Source: Ruminococcaceae bacterium AB4001 (GTDB lineage Bacteria > Bacillota > Clostridia > Saccharofermentanales > Saccharofermentanaceae). Taken from it: a stretch of DNA of 64,000 bases. The notes beneath the pieces were generated by a model, which saw nothing but the letters and a program-made list of their open reading frames with translations, searched no databases and was not told the DNA's origin. Shown one piece after another: positions 1 to 7,153 of this stretch (the stretch's first letter is position 1; every line of letters starts with the position of its first letter). The position numbers were made by a program, and so were the translations under genes. The DNA lies in NCBI GenBank assembly GCA_000621765.1, contig JHXJ01000001.1:186001-250000 (forward strand). Direction: 5' to 3'.

Positions 1-324
1 AATGTTGAGTTTTCCTTTAGCTGGATCCCGATAACACGTTTTAATATCTACGGCTATTTTGCTTCCATTTGGACAAACATAAAGGAAATCTGGATAGACG
101 GTTTGGTTTTTTGGCTTTTCCAACTTATAATTTGGATTGTCATTTGCTATTTCTTGCAAGATGGACTGTGATTTTAATTCAAATATTCTACCAATCAACT
201 TACTGTCAGTGCCCAAGGTAATTAGGTTATTGTCTGAATCAATAAGAGCTTTTATATCCCAATTTATGTTGCTGGAATTGAGTTTTTTCTTGAACAACAT
301 AATAAAATCAAATGAATTTTCCAT
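1..324 (-). CDS. EcoRV-like type II restriction endonuclease, second copy (3' end outside window)
   Basis: The frame starts at ATG 324 and leaves the window after 108 codons. It carries the EcoRV fold signature: an early TLGTDSKLIGRIFE segment, then YPDF (first catalytic Asp) and VDIKT (second Asp and Lys), the PD-(D/E)XK centre that uses Mg2+ to cut both strands of a short palindrome. It lies 27 bp behind the stop of a full-length EcoRV-like gene on the same strand, with only a weak AGGTG before its start, so it is probably cotranscribed. By eye roughly half the residues match that neighbour, so it is a diverged paralogue, not a recent copy. The recognition loop is beyond the edge, so specificity cannot be judged. 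Confidence 0.85.
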   Translation of the reverse strand, partial: MENSFDFIMLFKKKLNSSNINWDIKALIDSDNNLITLGTDSKLIGRIFELKSQSILQEIANDNPNYKLEKPKNQTVYPDFLYVCPNGSKIAVDIKTCYRDPAKGKLNI

Positions 325-351
325 ATATCAGCACCTAGATATTTATAATGA

Positions 352-1158
352 TCAGTTGTATCGTTCTATAGACACGCAAACATTATCGTAATCAAACTCG
401 TGTAAAAGCGAAATGTTTTCTCTATCTTGTTGCCTAAACCAAACTATAAATTCAGGCAAAGAAGTATAGGGTTTTTCTATACTTCTGTATTTTGGATAGT
501 ATTTCCAATAAATATCAAACACATCTACTCCCAGAGTCGAAAATGGACCTCTTCCAGTTCTAAAATCTTCTATGTCAGTCGTGTAAAAAGATCCTATGTT
601 TTCGGTATTTCCTGATCCTGGTTTTTCTCCGGCTATTTTATACTTTTCTTGGATAAAATATTGAACATCTAGATAGGGTTTTTGAATTAATTCTTTATCA
701 GAATACGGAATCGACATGCTAGCTTGAGCTTCTCCGTTTCGCCTATAAACAAAACCTATAACATAGTGTTTGATGTAATCAGTGTAATTAAATTCTATGT
801 TTTTAGTATTATCTCGCATATATGAGGCAAATGATCCTAAAGTGAATCCAAATCTGGAATTGTCATTTTCTATATAAGTCGTTTTGACATCTATAGCGAT
901 TTTCTGGTCAGATTCTTCACTTGTCATTAATACAAAATCGGGGTAAACCGTTTGGGATGCGGGTGTTATTAACATCATATTGTGTCGTTCAGCGATTCTT
1001 TCCAAAACTGGCTGCGTAAGCATTTCAAAGATACGACCTATTATCTTTGAATCTGTTCCTAAAGTGTGAATTCTGTTATTGGCATCGAGTATTCCGTACA
1101 CATCCAAATTTACATTTTCCATTTCTTGGTAGAATTCTTCAATTATATAATCACACAT
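352..1158 (-). CDS. EcoRV-like type II restriction endonuclease
   Basis: A 268-residue protein, slightly longer than EcoRV (about 245). It aligns with EcoRV from memory over nearly its whole length: DVYGILDANNRIHTLGTDSK near the N-terminus, catalytic YPDF and IAIDVKTTY (equivalents of EcoRV Asp74, Asp90 and Lys92), RDNTKNIEF, and the GSGNTENIGS loop that matches the EcoRV recognition loop. The conserved loop suggests GATATC or a close relative as target (inference). The start follows AGGAGG with good spacing. An ATT-TGA-type palindrome lies just upstream. No methyltransferase is present in the window, although GATATC occurs in this DNA, so a cognate methylase must lie to the left or elsewhere if the enzyme is active. 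Confidence 0.92.
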   Translation of the reverse strand: MCDYIIEEFYQEMENVNLDVYGILDANNRIHTLGTDSKIIGRIFEMLTQPVLERIAERHNMMLITPASQTVYPDFVLMTSEESDQKIAIDVKTTYIENDNSRFGFTLGSFASYMRDNTKNIEFNYTDYIKHYVIGFVYRRNGEAQASMSIPYSDKELIQKPYLDVQYFIQEKYKIAGEKPGSGNTENIGSFYTTDIEDFRTGRGPFSTLGVDVFDIYWKYYPKYRSIEKPYTSLPEFIVWFRQQDRENISLLHEFDYDNVCVSIERYN

Positions 1159-1170
1159 AGGTTACCTCCT

Positions 1171-1184
1171 ATTTGATCTCAAAT
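1171..1184. promoter_or_regulatory. Palindrome before the EcoRV-like gene
   Basis: ATTTGA-TC-TCAAAT, a perfect 6-bp inverted repeat with a 2-bp centre. On the minus strand it sits between a TATATT -10-like box and the AGGAGG ribosome site of the endonuclease gene, a position suited to a repressor such as the C protein of many restriction systems. No such regulator gene is visible here. Confidence 0.4.
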
Positions 1185-1359
1185 ATACTCTGTTAATCAT
1201 TTAGATTTTATCAAACAATGGCTTGATTTTAAGAGAATATGATGGCAAATATAGAATTGTGATATTCTGATAATAAACATTTTATTATTTCTCAATTACG
1301 GGGTTAGAAGTACAATAATTAGGAATAGGGTGTAGCCAGCTACTTTATTGGAGGAAACG

Positions 1360-1986
1360 ATGGACAATACAATCCTTTTATTACGTTATTCTGATTTTAA
1401 AGGAGTAGATACAATAGCGGCTCATAAAGAAGTCATTGAGTCTAGTGGTTCATGTTGGTGGGCGAAAATTGGAAGACAGCCGTCAAAGAACTATTTGTCT
1501 AAATATATGAACCAAGAAGAAAAAGTAGTGATGCTATATACGCCTGGATGTCTCCACCTTTGTAAAATGGGACGTGTTATTCACCGTAGACCCAAAGCTA
1601 ATTATCCAGCTTATTATGAACGTGATATTTTTGACAGGGAAGATGAACCTGCAACGTATTTTGAATTATTATCCATGGAGAAAGTGGATGTTTCTTTATT
1701 AGATAACTTTGTAGTACGTGTAAGTGGCAAAGCTGTGATGCATGATCTAAAAAAGACAATAAGTTCATATATGATAATACAAGACAAAGATGCTCCGCTT
1801 CCACAAAAATCAGTAAGACCTAAGAAAAAGAAAAATGTAATCTATGATTATGAGCATTGCAAAAGCAAAAAGGATGGTATTTGCAAGAACTCATATTGTG
1901 TTTACTACAAAATGGAATGCAGTTTTGAAAAAACTTGCAGAAGGCTAATTCCAATAAAAACAATAATAGAAGAAACATCTGATTAA
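1360..1986 (+). CDS. Conserved hypothetical protein beside the restriction genes
   Basis: A protein of 208 residues. The start is ATG 1360 because GGAGG (1350-1354) precedes it at normal distance; a TTG 12 nt further up would overlap that ribosome site. The N-terminal half has a compact, tryptophan-containing stretch (GSCWWAKIGRQPSKN, then VVMLYTPGCLHLCKMGR) reminiscent of small PUA/EVE-like beta barrels, but I cannot assign a family. The C-terminal half has a basic PKKKK patch followed by cysteines (CKSKKDGICKNSYCVYYKMEC ends in four to five Cys), possibly a metal-binding knot. It diverges from the endonuclease genes and converges on the DUF2779 gene with a gap of 9 bp. It may be a modification-sensing or immunity partner of the endonucleases; that is inference from position only. 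Confidence 0.7.
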   Translation: MDNTILLLRYSDFKGVDTIAAHKEVIESSGSCWWAKIGRQPSKNYLSKYMNQEEKVVMLYTPGCLHLCKMGRVIHRRPKANYPAYYERDIFDREDEPATYFELLSMEKVDVSLLDNFVVRVSGKAVMHDLKKTISSYMIIQDKDAPLPQKSVRPKKKKNVIYDYEHCKSKKDGICKNSYCVYYKMECSFEKTCRRLIPIKTIIEETSD

Positions 1987-1995
1987 TGTCGCGTG

Positions 1996-3519
1996 TTATT
2001 TGCTTACACTTATCAATTCTTCCCAAACCTTAACCATAGCATAGGTATCTAGTTCACAGTATTTAAGCAGATTGCGTCTAGCAATCTGCTTTTCTTCTGG
2101 CGACATATCCTTAATCTTAGGGAAGATAGTCATAGCCTCTCCGCCGTTGTGAACGCCTTCCAAGTTATGATAGTTCAAGCTCGGATCGTCTGGGAAGATT
2201 GCAGGAAGAACGCTCTTTATCGAGAATGAGCCGCCCATGGCACGGTTGTAGTACCAACCTGACTGAAATGGCACGAGCAAGTCAACGATATTTTCTTTGA
2301 TATTGAGAAGGTGTTCTGCCAGGTCAGGATAATATTCTGCAAGCTCTTTTATGCGTGTGCATTCAAATGCTTTGTTATAAGCAGTAACGCAGACATTCAT
2401 AGGAATATCAGCACATAACTGCTCAGCTAATGCTCTCCTAGGGTCTGTTCCGGATTCTGCAAGGAATTCCTTGTGTTTAAGCTCTCCGCCCTCATGTTCT
2501 ATATAATGCAGAGAATATTGGAAAGGAATCTGTGCATACGGCTTTGTTCCGACATATTGAGGTATAACCGGTTGCATGGTCTCAAAATCCAAGAAATATA
2601 AAGGGTATGAGAGGGATTGCAGGAAGGCTGCTATCTCAGATCTGTTTATATATGTACCTTTATCTTCTAGACCGAATTCTATCTGTCTGAGCTGCTTCTC
2701 GTTTTTAATTGGAGCATTATCCAATAAATCTCTATATGTGATCCACCCATTGTGATAATACTCGAACTTCTTGGTGTTTTTCAAACGATAGATCTTGAAG
2801 ACAGATTCTTCCGGGATATGCTGTGAGCAATACTGCCAAAAAGCGCATTTATAGGGTTTCAGGCAGCATACATCAAGGTCGATATCGGGTTCTTCTTCTG
2901 ATATAAGCACTTCTTCGGCTACAGCGAGGTTGTGTTCAATGATGTTAAGTTCTGGACCGATCTCATCTGCAACATCTGAAATGAAGAAGAATTCGTCCAA
3001 TTTGAGTGTGCCGTCAAATAAATAATCACCATTAATACATACAAGAAATGTGCCGGTTACCTTAACACCGCAGTGTTCAAGAACATACTTCTGATAAGCA
3101 ATGTCAGCTATATACACTTCTTTGTCGTCGGTATAAGTGCCATCATCTTTCTGATGCTTGGTTGAGCTCTTTACCTCATAAATCGCCCAGCCATCGCCAT
3201 CCTTCTTCAGGATATCTACCGCGCAGTAAAGACCGTTATATGAGAAGGAAGCCTCGCAGATGTTTTCTGTGCCCTTTTCCATTTCGATAACAGTCTTTTC
3301 AATCATCTTCGGAAGATCAAGCTTTTCGCCGTTATAAGTAGTGACTTCAACGAAGTCACCGAAAAGACCCATTGCCAGGTCGCCGACCATATTTCCGGCT
3401 TCAAAGCGGGCTTGCACCATCTCATCTATAGTTGCCACTTCAGGCTTGTACTGTCTTAGCCATGCAATCTTAGGGCATTGCCATAAACCAGTGTACTTGG
3501 ATTTAGATAAATAAACCAT
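1996..3519 (-). CDS. DUF2779 protein: Cas4-like nuclease plus DEDD-type exonuclease-like domain
   Basis: A 507-residue protein. The N-terminal half reads as a PD-(D/E)XK nuclease of the Cas4/RecB type: LSKSKYTGLWQCPKIAWL, then YCAVDILKKDGDGWAIYEVK with the Asp/Glu-x-Lys pair, and a later cysteine cluster (VCCLKPYKCAFWQYC) that could bind an iron-sulphur cluster. The C-terminal half is the DUF2779 region, beginning with YPLYFLDFETM, an RNase H-like DEDD exonuclease motif, and ending in ELDTYAMVKVWEEL with the last Asp. The family is usually predicted to act on DNA, but the substrate is not established. The start follows AGGAGG. Its promoter is the minus arm of the dyad site at 3577-3596, shared with the divergent gene. 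Confidence 0.88.
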   Translation of the reverse strand: MVYLSKSKYTGLWQCPKIAWLRQYKPEVATIDEMVQARFEAGNMVGDLAMGLFGDFVEVTTYNGEKLDLPKMIEKTVIEMEKGTENICEASFSYNGLYCAVDILKKDGDGWAIYEVKSSTKHQKDDGTYTDDKEVYIADIAYQKYVLEHCGVKVTGTFLVCINGDYLFDGTLKLDEFFFISDVADEIGPELNIIEHNLAVAEEVLISEEEPDIDLDVCCLKPYKCAFWQYCSQHIPEESVFKIYRLKNTKKFEYYHNGWITYRDLLDNAPIKNEKQLRQIEFGLEDKGTYINRSEIAAFLQSLSYPLYFLDFETMQPVIPQYVGTKPYAQIPFQYSLHYIEHEGGELKHKEFLAESGTDPRRALAEQLCADIPMNVCVTAYNKAFECTRIKELAEYYPDLAEHLLNIKENIVDLLVPFQSGWYYNRAMGGSFSIKSVLPAIFPDDPSLNYHNLEGVHNGGEAMTIFPKIKDMSPEEKQIARRNLLKYCELDTYAMVKVWEELISVSK

Positions 3520-3576
3520 AGTAACCTCCTAAAGATGAACTATCTAAATTATATATCACTATTATAGATGTAATCG

Positions 3577-3596
3577 ATGCACTAATTTTGCCACAT
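3577..3596. promoter_or_regulatory. 20-bp dyad promoter element, site 1 (bidirectional)
   Basis: ATG-CACT-AATTTT-GCCA-CAT. Plus direction: 9 nt then TATAAT at 3606-3611 for the gene at 3692. Minus direction: 10 nt then TATAAT (plus coordinates 3561-3566) for the DUF2779 gene. No TTGACA-like -35 box is present in either direction. Confidence 0.75.
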
Positions 3597-3691
3597 TGGT
3601 CTTTTTATAATCTAATCATTAATCGAAACAGGTGATAAAAAGCAGTCATAGAATATGTCTACATAGCTTAATGATTTATTGGAGGTAACGT

Positions 3692-4180
3692 ATGAGAAAA
3701 ATCACGAATAATGGAGTTGAGATTTTAAGTAAAGAAGAGAATGATCGTATTTTTAAATTGGTCTACGAAGAATGTAGTGATGATTTCCATTACCTGGCAT
3801 TTGACAGGCAGATTGGTGGTTTTAATCCGTTAGCAGTTTATGCTGGGAATTTTCCTGATATATGTGAGAGAGGAGACGAAATCATGGCTGCATTGATAGA
3901 AAAGCAGGAAGTTGAATCTCTTTATCCAGTTGCGAAGTTATCACTTTACCCGGTGACACGGATTGATGGACCTGAGTATTCTCTTGATATGGCCAATTAT
4001 GAAAAGCACTTTGCTGATATTCTCAAGTTAAATGATACTGTTTATAAAACCAAAAATATCATTGTCTATTTCGGGCATGGAGCTGATAATTTCGTTGAAT
4101 CTCTTGTGATTCAACAACTTAGTGAAATGCTTTCAAAAAGTAAAATGCTCGAAGCTGTATATATAGAAGACACTAATTAA
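3692..4180 (+). CDS. Hypothetical protein of the dyad regulon
   Basis: A 162-residue acidic soluble protein with no signal peptide or membrane segment and no family I recognise. It starts after TTGGAGGTAACGT and is driven by the plus arm of dyad site 1. Visible features are a DFHYLAFDRQIGGFNPLAVYAG stretch near the N-terminus and VYFGHGADNFVESLVIQQL near the C-terminus, the latter suggesting an alpha/beta fold. It stands alone, followed by a gene-poor stretch with inverted repeats. Confidence 0.7.
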   Translation: MRKITNNGVEILSKEENDRIFKLVYEECSDDFHYLAFDRQIGGFNPLAVYAGNFPDICERGDEIMAALIEKQEVESLYPVAKLSLYPVTRIDGPEYSLDMANYEKHFADILKLNDTVYKTKNIIVYFGHGADNFVESLVIQQLSEMLSKSKMLEAVYIEDTN

Positions 4181-4193
4181 CACGCGCACGCAC

Positions 4194-4209
4194 GTGTAAA
4201 GTTTTACAC
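4194..4209. repeat. Palindrome downstream of the 3692-4180 gene
   Basis: GTGTAAA-GT-TTTACAC, a perfect 7-bp inverted repeat just after the stop codon. It could be a transcription stop or RNA-stabilising hairpin, although no T run follows. The 4181-4467 gap otherwise holds a fragment reading GGGTCAAATTCGGTATAAAA at about 4363, similar to the intergenic repeats at 36.6, 41.5 and 42.3 kb. Confidence 0.4.
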
Positions 4210-4391
4210 ACATGCATCCTTGATCGCGTTTCTACTTTAGGCAGAGTCCAAATTGGTTCACGTTCCTTATTGTCCAGCTAAAAGATAAAGAGCGCAGTAG
4301 AGGGAAGGATGTATGTATGCATATAGTTGAGTAAGACCTCCACTTTTTAGTTAGCAATCTAAAGGGTCAAATTCGGTATAAAACAACAATG

Positions 4392-4436
4392 CATAACCCC
4401 GCAAAGCGTTATATTTCTTTGCTTTGAGGGGTTATG
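4392..4436. terminator. Long inverted repeat between convergent genes
   Basis: CATAACCCC-GCAAAG pairs with CTTTGC-TTTGA-GGGGTTATG across a short loop. It lies between the end of the plus gene at 4180 and the end of the minus gene at 4468, as expected for a bidirectional terminator, but lacks a clear T tract. Confidence 0.55.
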
Positions 4437-4467
4437 TTCATATGCTGTGGTAACAGATGTACTCCAG

Positions 4468-4941
4468 TTACCAAATACGCCAATGGATATCATAATCTTT
4501 TCTGTATGTGTTTCCTTTTAGCAGGTAGGAATCTTCATTTATCAGGCGTGTCTGTCTTCTGAACCTTCTTTTAGCTCGTGTTTTATAATGCTTTGCTCTT
4601 CTGGTGGAACCCCTCTTAAGTATTGATACTGGTTTTATCCTTGTTTCAACTATTTCTTTGTGGATTGGGTATATGCCGATTTCTTTATGGGTTATTCTTT
4701 CGCCGGTTTTAAAATAGTTATCCCAATCCGTTTTATTAATTTCTATAGGTTTGTTCTGAATATACTCATATCTGTAGGACTCATGTTCCGTTACATGATA
4801 GTAGCCGCCCCTTAGCACGCTGTAAGTCCAGTTATTACACTTCCTTATCCGGTTGGCCTTAGTACGTCTGGTCTCGTCAATTCTGTTTCTGTGACGGGCT
4901 TTTTCTTTGTTGCTGTCCATGTAATTCTTTACCTTAGACAT
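4468..4941 (-). CDS. Small basic hypothetical protein with shared MSKVKNYMD leader
   Basis: A 157-residue, strongly basic protein (many Arg and Lys, e.g. RRAKHYKTRAKRRFRRQTR) without a recognised domain; nucleic-acid binding is plausible but unproven. The start is ATG 4941, placed after GGGAGGAATCATC; a TTG 15 nt up would use the ribosome site as codons. The segment from the -10 box through about codon 10 (MSKVKNYMD) is nearly identical to that of the gene ending at 6161, although the rest of the two proteins is unrelated. The promoter is dyad site 2, and the predicted start of transcription falls at or just before the ribosome site, so the untranslated leader is very short. Confidence 0.72.
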   Translation of the reverse strand: MSKVKNYMDSNKEKARHRNRIDETRRTKANRIRKCNNWTYSVLRGGYYHVTEHESYRYEYIQNKPIEINKTDWDNYFKTGERITHKEIGIYPIHKEIVETRIKPVSILKRGSTRRAKHYKTRAKRRFRRQTRLINEDSYLLKGNTYRKDYDIHWRIW

Positions 4942-4975
4942 GATGATTCCTCCCAACCATATGTTAAGGCGACTA

Positions 4976-4995
4976 ATGTACTATTATGTCCCCAT
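4976..4995 (-). promoter_or_regulatory. 20-bp dyad promoter element, site 2
   Basis: Read on the minus strand: ATG-GGGA-CATAAT-AGTA-CAT, 9 nt, then TAACAT (plus coordinates 4961-4966). It drives the gene starting at 4941. Confidence 0.7.
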
Positions 4996-5073
4996 CATAC
5001 TCGTTAGTTACTGGAATGACTTATTAGGACAAGCGATTTGAAAATGTTTATTGAAGCTCAAAAAGTTTCTCGT

Positions 5074-5427
5074 TCAACAATCATTGAACTCTTCACAAGG
5101 ATTTATCTTGACCGTCGGATAATGCTTCTTCTGATGCTTCATCCACTGTTTCCTGCACTTGGAGTTTGTTTTCCAGCATCTGTCCGTATGTCGCCCGTAA
5201 TTGCTCAAATATCTGTAGCAGAGCATACATCCCCCGCCATGCTGACAGATTACTTCTTTGTATACATGATCTTTGAATGGTCGATTTTCTTCTTCCTGAA
5301 TGAAGTTCAAAAAACTGGCGCGTTTGTTATAAGGCGGTTTCGGTTTCCTACGGTGATATACGCCGCAGTAAGGTACAGGATCATGTCTGAAACGATAAAT
5401 GATCCCGTCAAATGTTTGAATTCTCAT
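5074..5427 (-). CDS. Small cysteine- and lysine-rich hypothetical protein
   Basis: A 117-residue basic protein starting at ATG 5427 after AAGGAGGACTACAATGC. It contains several cysteines (GGGCMLCYR, CWKTNSKCRKQW, and a terminal C) that could form a small zinc site, and proline/basic stretches (HRRKPKPPYNKR). I do not recognise a family. It sits at the end of a roughly 290-nt structured leader started by dyad site 3. A longer open frame on the opposite strand (5038-5436) has no ribosome site and is judged a shadow. Confidence 0.6.
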   Translation of the reverse strand: MRIQTFDGIIYRFRHDPVPYCGVYHRRKPKPPYNKRASFLNFIQEEENRPFKDHVYKEVICQHGGGCMLCYRYLSNYGRHTDRCWKTNSKCRKQWMKHQKKHYPTVKINPCEEFNDC

Positions 5428-5457
5428 GCATTGTAGTCCTCCTTGAATTAAAGTTAG

Positions 5458-5466
5458 CTACTGCAT
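5458..5466 (-). other. Two-codon minigene ATG CAG TAG with strong ribosome site
   Basis: On the minus strand, AGGAGGTGTTTGGAC precedes ATG CAG TAG, placed about 30 nt upstream of the start of the 5427 gene. A strong ribosome site on a two-codon frame inside a structured leader could act in translational coupling or ribosome stalling, or could be chance. It is too short to prove as coding. Confidence 0.3.
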
Positions 5467-5721
5467 GTCCAAACACCTCCTAAAATTTATATAAGTTACA
5501 AGACACGTTCCTTTTTGTTAGGCCGTTATTACATATTGCTGTTAGTGTCTTTTAAACTTTCGGATCTGATCCTGCCACTGATGCTCTCCCGGACTGAGCT
5601 ACACAGCCGGAAACGGTCCTAATGCTCCGGTGCGGGTGGGTTTTAACCACCGTCCTTCAGATGACACTACCGGATCAGATCCTGTAAAAGATGCCCGCTG
5701 GAAACTGCTGCAAGCATCTTG
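5467..5721 (-). ncRNA. Structured leader or non-coding RNA candidate
   Basis: Transcription from dyad site 3 should start near 5721 and run leftward. The RNA begins with a hairpin AAGATGC...GCATCTT followed by TTTT. Then GGATCTGATCC pairs perfectly over 11 bp with GGATCAGATCC about 105 nt later, closing a domain that contains a GGTGG...CCACC hairpin and a stretch (complement of 5583-5604) reading TAGCTCAGTCCGGGAGAGC, which looks like a tRNA D-arm. No anticodon arm or T-arm fits, so this is not a tRNA. It could be a regulatory leader for the 5427 gene or an independent RNA. Confidence 0.45.
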
Positions 5722-5742
5722 ATTGTCATATTATCAGGTCAT

Positions 5743-5762
5743 ATGTGCACATTTCGGTACAT
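5743..5762 (-). promoter_or_regulatory. 20-bp dyad promoter element, site 3
   Basis: Minus strand: ATG-TACC-GAAATG-TGCA-CAT, 9 nt, then TAATAT (plus coordinates 5728-5733). It is the only visible promoter for the structured RNA and the gene at 5427. Confidence 0.65.
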
Positions 5763-5787
5763 CTGACTGAACTGCACTTTTTTCTAC

Positions 5788-6039
5788 TTAATCATCCTTA
5801 TTTACATCGATCTCACCGATAATCCTGCCTTCTTCGCGCATCCTGTCCATGTCACCGCTGTCAAACATGCGGGCGTCATCACAAACGACGATCTTGCCGA
5901 CACCAATCTTCATTAAAACATCCCAAAGGCTGTCATCCGGCTTAATATCAAGTCCGTCAGTATCAACTCCGGATTCTGCAAGGCATGCCTTAAATTCATC
6001 AATTTTCTCGTTCTTCTTTTCATTGTTTTCATTTTCCAT
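5788..6039 (-). CDS. Small acidic hypothetical protein
   Basis: An 83-residue protein beginning MENENNEKKNEKIDEF. The start is ATG 6039 after GAGGTGAATCTT. An upstream in-frame ATG at 6090 directly abuts the -10 box of dyad site 4 and cannot be translated from that promoter. The C-terminal half (LWDVLMKIGVGKIVVCDDARMF) looks like a compact alpha/beta segment. It is charged, soluble, and no family is recognised. Confidence 0.6.
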   Translation of the reverse strand: MENENNEKKNEKIDEFKACLAESGVDTDGLDIKPDDSLWDVLMKIGVGKIVVCDDARMFDSGDMDRMREEGRIIGEIDVNKDD

Positions 6040-6105
6040 AAGATTCACCTCATTGGCTTTAACGAAGCTGAGCGTTCTTTTTACACTCATAGGTTACAAA
6101 AGCAC

Positions 6106-6125
6106 ATGCGCCATTTTGCGGACAT
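6106..6125 (-). promoter_or_regulatory. 20-bp dyad promoter element, site 4
   Basis: Minus strand: ATG-TCCG-CAAAAT-GGCG-CAT, 9 nt, then TAACCT (plus coordinates 6091-6096). The plus direction has no -10 box at the matching position, so this copy appears one-sided. Confidence 0.7.
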
Positions 6126-6160
6126 GATGACTAAGAAATAGATCCGCTATTAGGCTAGTC

Positions 6161-7057
6161 TCATAAATAATCTATCGGAATAGACAGCCCGTGATTGATT
6201 GGATCCAGCGATTTGTACAAAACATGCGATTTATAAGCGTCACACCGGCGTTGCATGGGATACTTTATCTGATGCCGTATGTTAAGAACTTCAATAAGAT
6301 GAATAATCTTGTTGTATGAGGTTTCGGAAATATAAAACTCGAAAAACGGGTCTTCCGCAGAGTATGGTTTGGTTACAACACTGACAATGTAAGCCGAACC
6401 GATCTTTTCTACGAAATTAAGATTAACCCGCTTTGTAGAATTCCATGTCAACATGCACCTTTCAAAATCATGACTTGTGAACGATACTAAAGCAACGGTG
6501 TCATTTGCACGTAAGTTCTCAGCAATAACAATATAGATTACTAGTGGCAATCCGAATTTTGACACAGATCTTCCATTGGAGAACTTGAGACTGTTATTGT
6601 AAAACTCATATTTCAGAAATGTTCTTCTCCAATATTCGTTGTCTGTAGAGCAGATGCATTTGCAAAGCACCTCGGTTTGAAGACTTTGCAAGACGATTTC
6701 TATATTAGTCTGATTTATTGTAATACCATATCTTCGTATAAATGCTGGGAATGTTCTGCTCTTCGCACTCGGATATCTGTAAAAATCCTGGCAAGCGTTG
6801 ATGAGACTGAGTACATGCCTGATCTCGTCTGAACAAATATCAATCGATGTCCACTGTTCGCGGGCCTCATATTTAGAATCAACACTTTTGGCCATTTCAA
6901 GATCATCAAATCTAGCCAATTTTCCGGGGTTGAATTTCTCCAGATCTTCATAATCGTCGAAATATATTATCGAATCAATATGATTAATTGTAACTTTATC
7001 AACCATCAGATCCACAACCAAAGTGTTGTTGTCCATGTAGTTCTTTACCTTAGACAT
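6161..7057 (-). CDS. Hypothetical protein with shared MSKVKNYMD leader
   Basis: A 298-residue soluble protein of unknown family. It starts at ATG 7057 after GGGAGGAAATCATC. Its first residues MSKVKNYMDNN and the DNA back to the -10 box match the start of the 4941 gene, after which the proteins are unrelated. The body is mixed alpha/beta without a clear catalytic motif; KFGLPLVIYIVIAENL is its most hydrophobic run but is too short and isolated to call a membrane segment. Expression is from the minus arm of dyad site 5, back-to-back with the 7154 operon. Confidence 0.68.
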   Translation of the reverse strand: MSKVKNYMDNNTLVVDLMVDKVTINHIDSIIYFDDYEDLEKFNPGKLARFDDLEMAKSVDSKYEAREQWTSIDICSDEIRHVLSLINACQDFYRYPSAKSRTFPAFIRRYGITINQTNIEIVLQSLQTEVLCKCICSTDNEYWRRTFLKYEFYNNSLKFSNGRSVSKFGLPLVIYIVIAENLRANDTVALVSFTSHDFERCMLTWNSTKRVNLNFVEKIGSAYIVSVVTKPYSAEDPFFEFYISETSYNKIIHLIEVLNIRHQIKYPMQRRCDAYKSHVLYKSLDPINHGLSIPIDYL

Positions 7058-7092
7058 GATGATTTCCTCCCAAACATATATTAGGCGGAACG

Positions 7093-7112
7093 ATGCGCGA
7101 ATTTTGTCCCAT
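7093..7112. promoter_or_regulatory. 20-bp dyad promoter element, site 5 (bidirectional)
   Basis: Plus: ATG-CGCG-AATTTT-GTCC-CAT, 9 nt, then TAGCAT at 7122-7127 for the gene at 7154. Minus: ATG-GGAC-AAAATT-CGCG-CAT, 9 nt, then TAATAT (plus 7078-7083) for the gene at 7057. Spacing is identical in both directions. Confidence 0.8.
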
Positions 7113-7153
7113 CGTGCCTGATAGCATAAAGGCGAGCATAGGAGGATTACCTT

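Noticed and set aside
5038-5436. 132-codon plus-strand frame
   Set aside because: No ribosome site; it mirrors the minus-strand gene 5074-5427, which has AAGGAGG and a promoter.
5583-5604. tRNA gene on the minus strand
   Set aside because: The D-arm-like TAGCTCAGTCCGGGAGAGC is clear, but there is no anticodon arm, T-arm or matching acceptor stem, also when a permuted order is considered.
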